This document shows positions 14,734 to 16,394 of a stretch of 16,394 bases of DNA, piece by piece. This DNA is from Acetobacteraceae bacterium (GTDB lineage: Bacteria > Pseudomonadota > Alphaproteobacteria > Acetobacterales > Acetobacteraceae): contig JAFAHH010000423.1 of NCBI GenBank assembly GCA_019237355.1, forward strand, positions 1 through 16,394, read 5' to 3'. Within the stretch, counting starts at the first letter, position 1; each line of letters starts with the position of its first letter. The notes under the pieces are model-generated. The model had not been told where the DNA came from. It ran no database searches and was given only the letters and a program-made list of their open reading frames with translations. Both the position numbers and the translations under genes were made by a program.

Positions 14734-15983
14734 CTAGATGCTATCCAGCATGCGGCCCCTAGTCTCGGGCAAAGCGAAGGCTGCGCCAAACAGCACGGCG
14801 TAGGCAACCACCGCGAACACCGCGATGGCGCTGGCGAGCGACATTACCCCTGAGAGGTAGCCTACGAGAGTGGGAAATAAGGCGCCAATACCGCGGCCGA
14901 AATTGTAACAAAAGCCTTGGCCCGAGCCCCGCATGGCGGTCGGGAACAACTCGGTCAGGAACGGTCCCATGCCGGAGAAATAGCCGCTTGCGAAAAACCC
15001 GAGCGGGAATCCGAGCACGAGCATGACCCCATTGGGAATGTTAAGCTGCGTGTAGGCGAGCACGACAGCGATCGCCCCGGCGGAGAAGACGAGAAAGAGG
15101 GGCCGCCGCCCAATCCGGTCAGCGAGCCACGCGCCCACCAGATACCCGGCGAAGCTGCCCGCGATGAGAAAGGCCAGATACCCGGCCGAGCTGATTACGG
15201 TGATCTGCCGGTCGTTGCGGAGAAACGTCGGGAGCCAAGTCGTAATGGCATAGTAACCGCCCTGGGCGCCTGTGGAAGCGAGAGCCGCCAGAACGGTGGT
15301 GCCTAGTATGTCCAGCTCGAAAATACGCCAAATCGGCGGCCGGTCCACCGCCCGCGCATGTTCGGCAATCTCCGGCTCCCGCACAAAGCGGCGCAAGAAC
15401 AGCACCAGCAGGGCGGGCAGGCACCCCACCGCAAACATGGCGCGCCACGCTGTCTCCGCCGGCAGCAGGGAAAAGAGAATGGCCTGGGCAAGTACGGCCA
15501 ATCCCAGCCCACAGCCCATCCGGATTGAACCGAGCCCACGGCCCGGCCCCGGTATTCGGGGCGGATGGTTTCCCCGATCAGCACTGCGCCGGCGGCCCAC
15601 TCGCCGCCGAACCCAAAACCAAGCACCGCCCGTAGGATGATGAGCTGGGTGAAGTTCTGCGCGAAGGCGCAGAGCAAGGAAAATATCGAGAACCAGGCGA
15701 TTGTGACCTGCAGGGTGCGAACCCGGCCAAGCCGGTCCGAGATATAGCCGGCGGCCCAGCCGCCTACGGCCGAGGAAAGCAGGGTGACGGTCGCGGCGAG
15801 GCCGGCGGTTCCAGCCGCAACACTCCATTCCCGCATGATCGTGCCGATCACGAGCGGGTAAATCATGAAATCCATGCCGTCCAGCGCCCAGCCGGCGGCA
15901 CAGGCCCAGAATGTCCGGCGCTCGGCGAGCGTCATATCGGAATAGAAGCTGCCTAATCCGGTCGGGGCAGTCGTCACGCTCAT
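14734..15983 (-). pseudogene. MFS metabolite transporter, interrupted by a one-base frameshift
   Basis: The N-terminal half (MSVTTAPTG to GRAVGSVQSGWAVG) and the C-terminal half (GLGLAVLAQAILFSLLPAE to the stop at 14734) lie in different frames. Adding one base to the run of three C at 15503-15505 restores a continuous protein of about 416 residues with twelve likely membrane helices. Family features are GWALDGMDFMIYPLVIG in helix 1, motif A as SDRLGR and again as ADRIGR, and RPEYRGRAVG. These place it with carboxylate/sialate-type (NanT/AAHS-like) proton symporters. The substrate is unknown. ATG 15983 follows CAGGAGG. The homopolymer context makes a sequencing error at least as likely as true inactivation. 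Confidence 0.85.
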
Positions 15984-16105
15984 CTCTGGCCTCCTGAGGG
16001 GTCTGCCGCGCCAATCCGGCACTTTGTAACGGAGATAATAGGCTAACTCCTAGGGCGGACGCGACTTAGAACACCGCGGGTTCAGGTCGAAGCCACATGC
16101 TCTGG

Positions 16106-16344
16106 CAGGCTGCGGAAAAGCGTTGAAGTCGGTCGTTCGTAAAAGCAACGAAAGAAGGCCAGGGGCTTTGCCCCTGGACCCCAGCAAAGGCGGAGCCTTT
16201 GCAATCCAATCACTGAGGGGATGGGGTCTGGGGCCTTTCGGCCCCGTCATGCGAACAGCATGCTCGTCACGCGAGGAGCGTGCTCTTCGCACGACGCATC
16301 ACGGGTCCAGTACAGAGCCCTGGCCTTCCTGTTTCAGCAGACTG
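16106..16344 (-). mobile_element. MITE-like non-coding element, copy B (inverted relative to copy A)
   Basis: A 239-bp near-identical inverted copy of 12605-12841, with the same imperfect 14-bp ends and internal hairpins (16159-16177 and 16230-16245). The flanks are CTGG on the left and CTAG on the right, again a possible 4-bp duplication with one mismatch. The right flank CTAG merges into the palindromic repeat at 16346. The differences from copy A are concentrated near the ends; the centre is identical. Confidence 0.75.
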
Positions 16345-16345
16345 C

Positions 16346-16394
16346 TAGAGCGCGATGGCTTGAGGCGGAATCGTCGGAAAGCCTGAATCGCGCT
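16346..16394. repeat. palindromic repeat unit (AGAGCGCGAT hairpin), copy 2, cut by window end
   Basis: This is the reverse complement of the unit at 7055-7103, with one extra base (GGCTTGAGG versus GGCTGAGG). The AGAGCGCGAT arm begins at 16347 and the complementary ATCGCGCT arm runs to the window edge. It directly abuts MITE copy B. Confidence 0.75.

Noticed and set aside
12605..16344. A complete composite transposon
   Set aside because: No transposase is present, the ends are short non-coding elements, and no outer target duplication can be shown from this window, so only an inverted MITE-like pair is claimed.

Overview
The window looks like chromosomal DNA of a GC-rich alphaproteobacterium. 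The prmC-DUF4167 gene pair and the small 'LRENLRKRKEQ' protein are typical of that class. The hairpin-rich intergenic repeats recall Acetobacteraceae/Rhodospirillales, but the family-level assignment is an impression, not a demonstrated placement. No rRNA, tRNA or CRISPR array is visible.

Left part (1-2921, minus strand): two tandem paralogous periplasmic substrate-binding proteins of the branched-chain amino acid/amide ABC type. The downstream copy runs off the left edge with an open frame. The upstream copy carries a one-base deletion that breaks it early. A good sigma70-type promoter precedes the upstream copy.

Regulatory operon (3056-5775, minus strand): a Tat-exported calcineurin-like phosphoesterase, a small periplasmic cupredoxin, an ECF sigma factor and a zinc-finger membrane anti-sigma factor lie head to tail. 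Sigma and anti-sigma overlap by ATGA. An ECF-style promoter (GGAATAA, 16 bp, GTCTAA) sits about 28 bp upstream of the first gene, so the operon is probably autoregulated. It looks like a self-contained envelope-sensing module and is the most coherent system in the window.

Middle (5776-12516): mostly small housekeeping and stress-type genes. They include a TPMT-like methyltransferase, a PRC-barrel protein, a glycosyltransferase-like protein with a problematic start, a secreted glycine-rich protein, DUF3072, prmC, DUF4167, a GlsB/YeaQ membrane protein, an MBL-fold hydrolase and a small exported protein. Two different palindromic repeat units lie at 7002-7103. Several hairpins are plausible terminators.

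Right part (12605-16394): two nearly identical copies of about 238 bp, a MITE-like element, lie in opposite orientation 3.3 kb apart. They bracket a minus-strand operon of an MFS transporter (frameshifted) and a glutathione-dependent formaldehyde dehydrogenase, plus two decayed genes. The right-hand MITE abuts a further copy of the palindromic repeat seen at 7055-7103. Four genes in this 16 kb carry frameshifts (SBP copy 2, MFS and two small genes), so either local decay or residual sequencing error should be considered.
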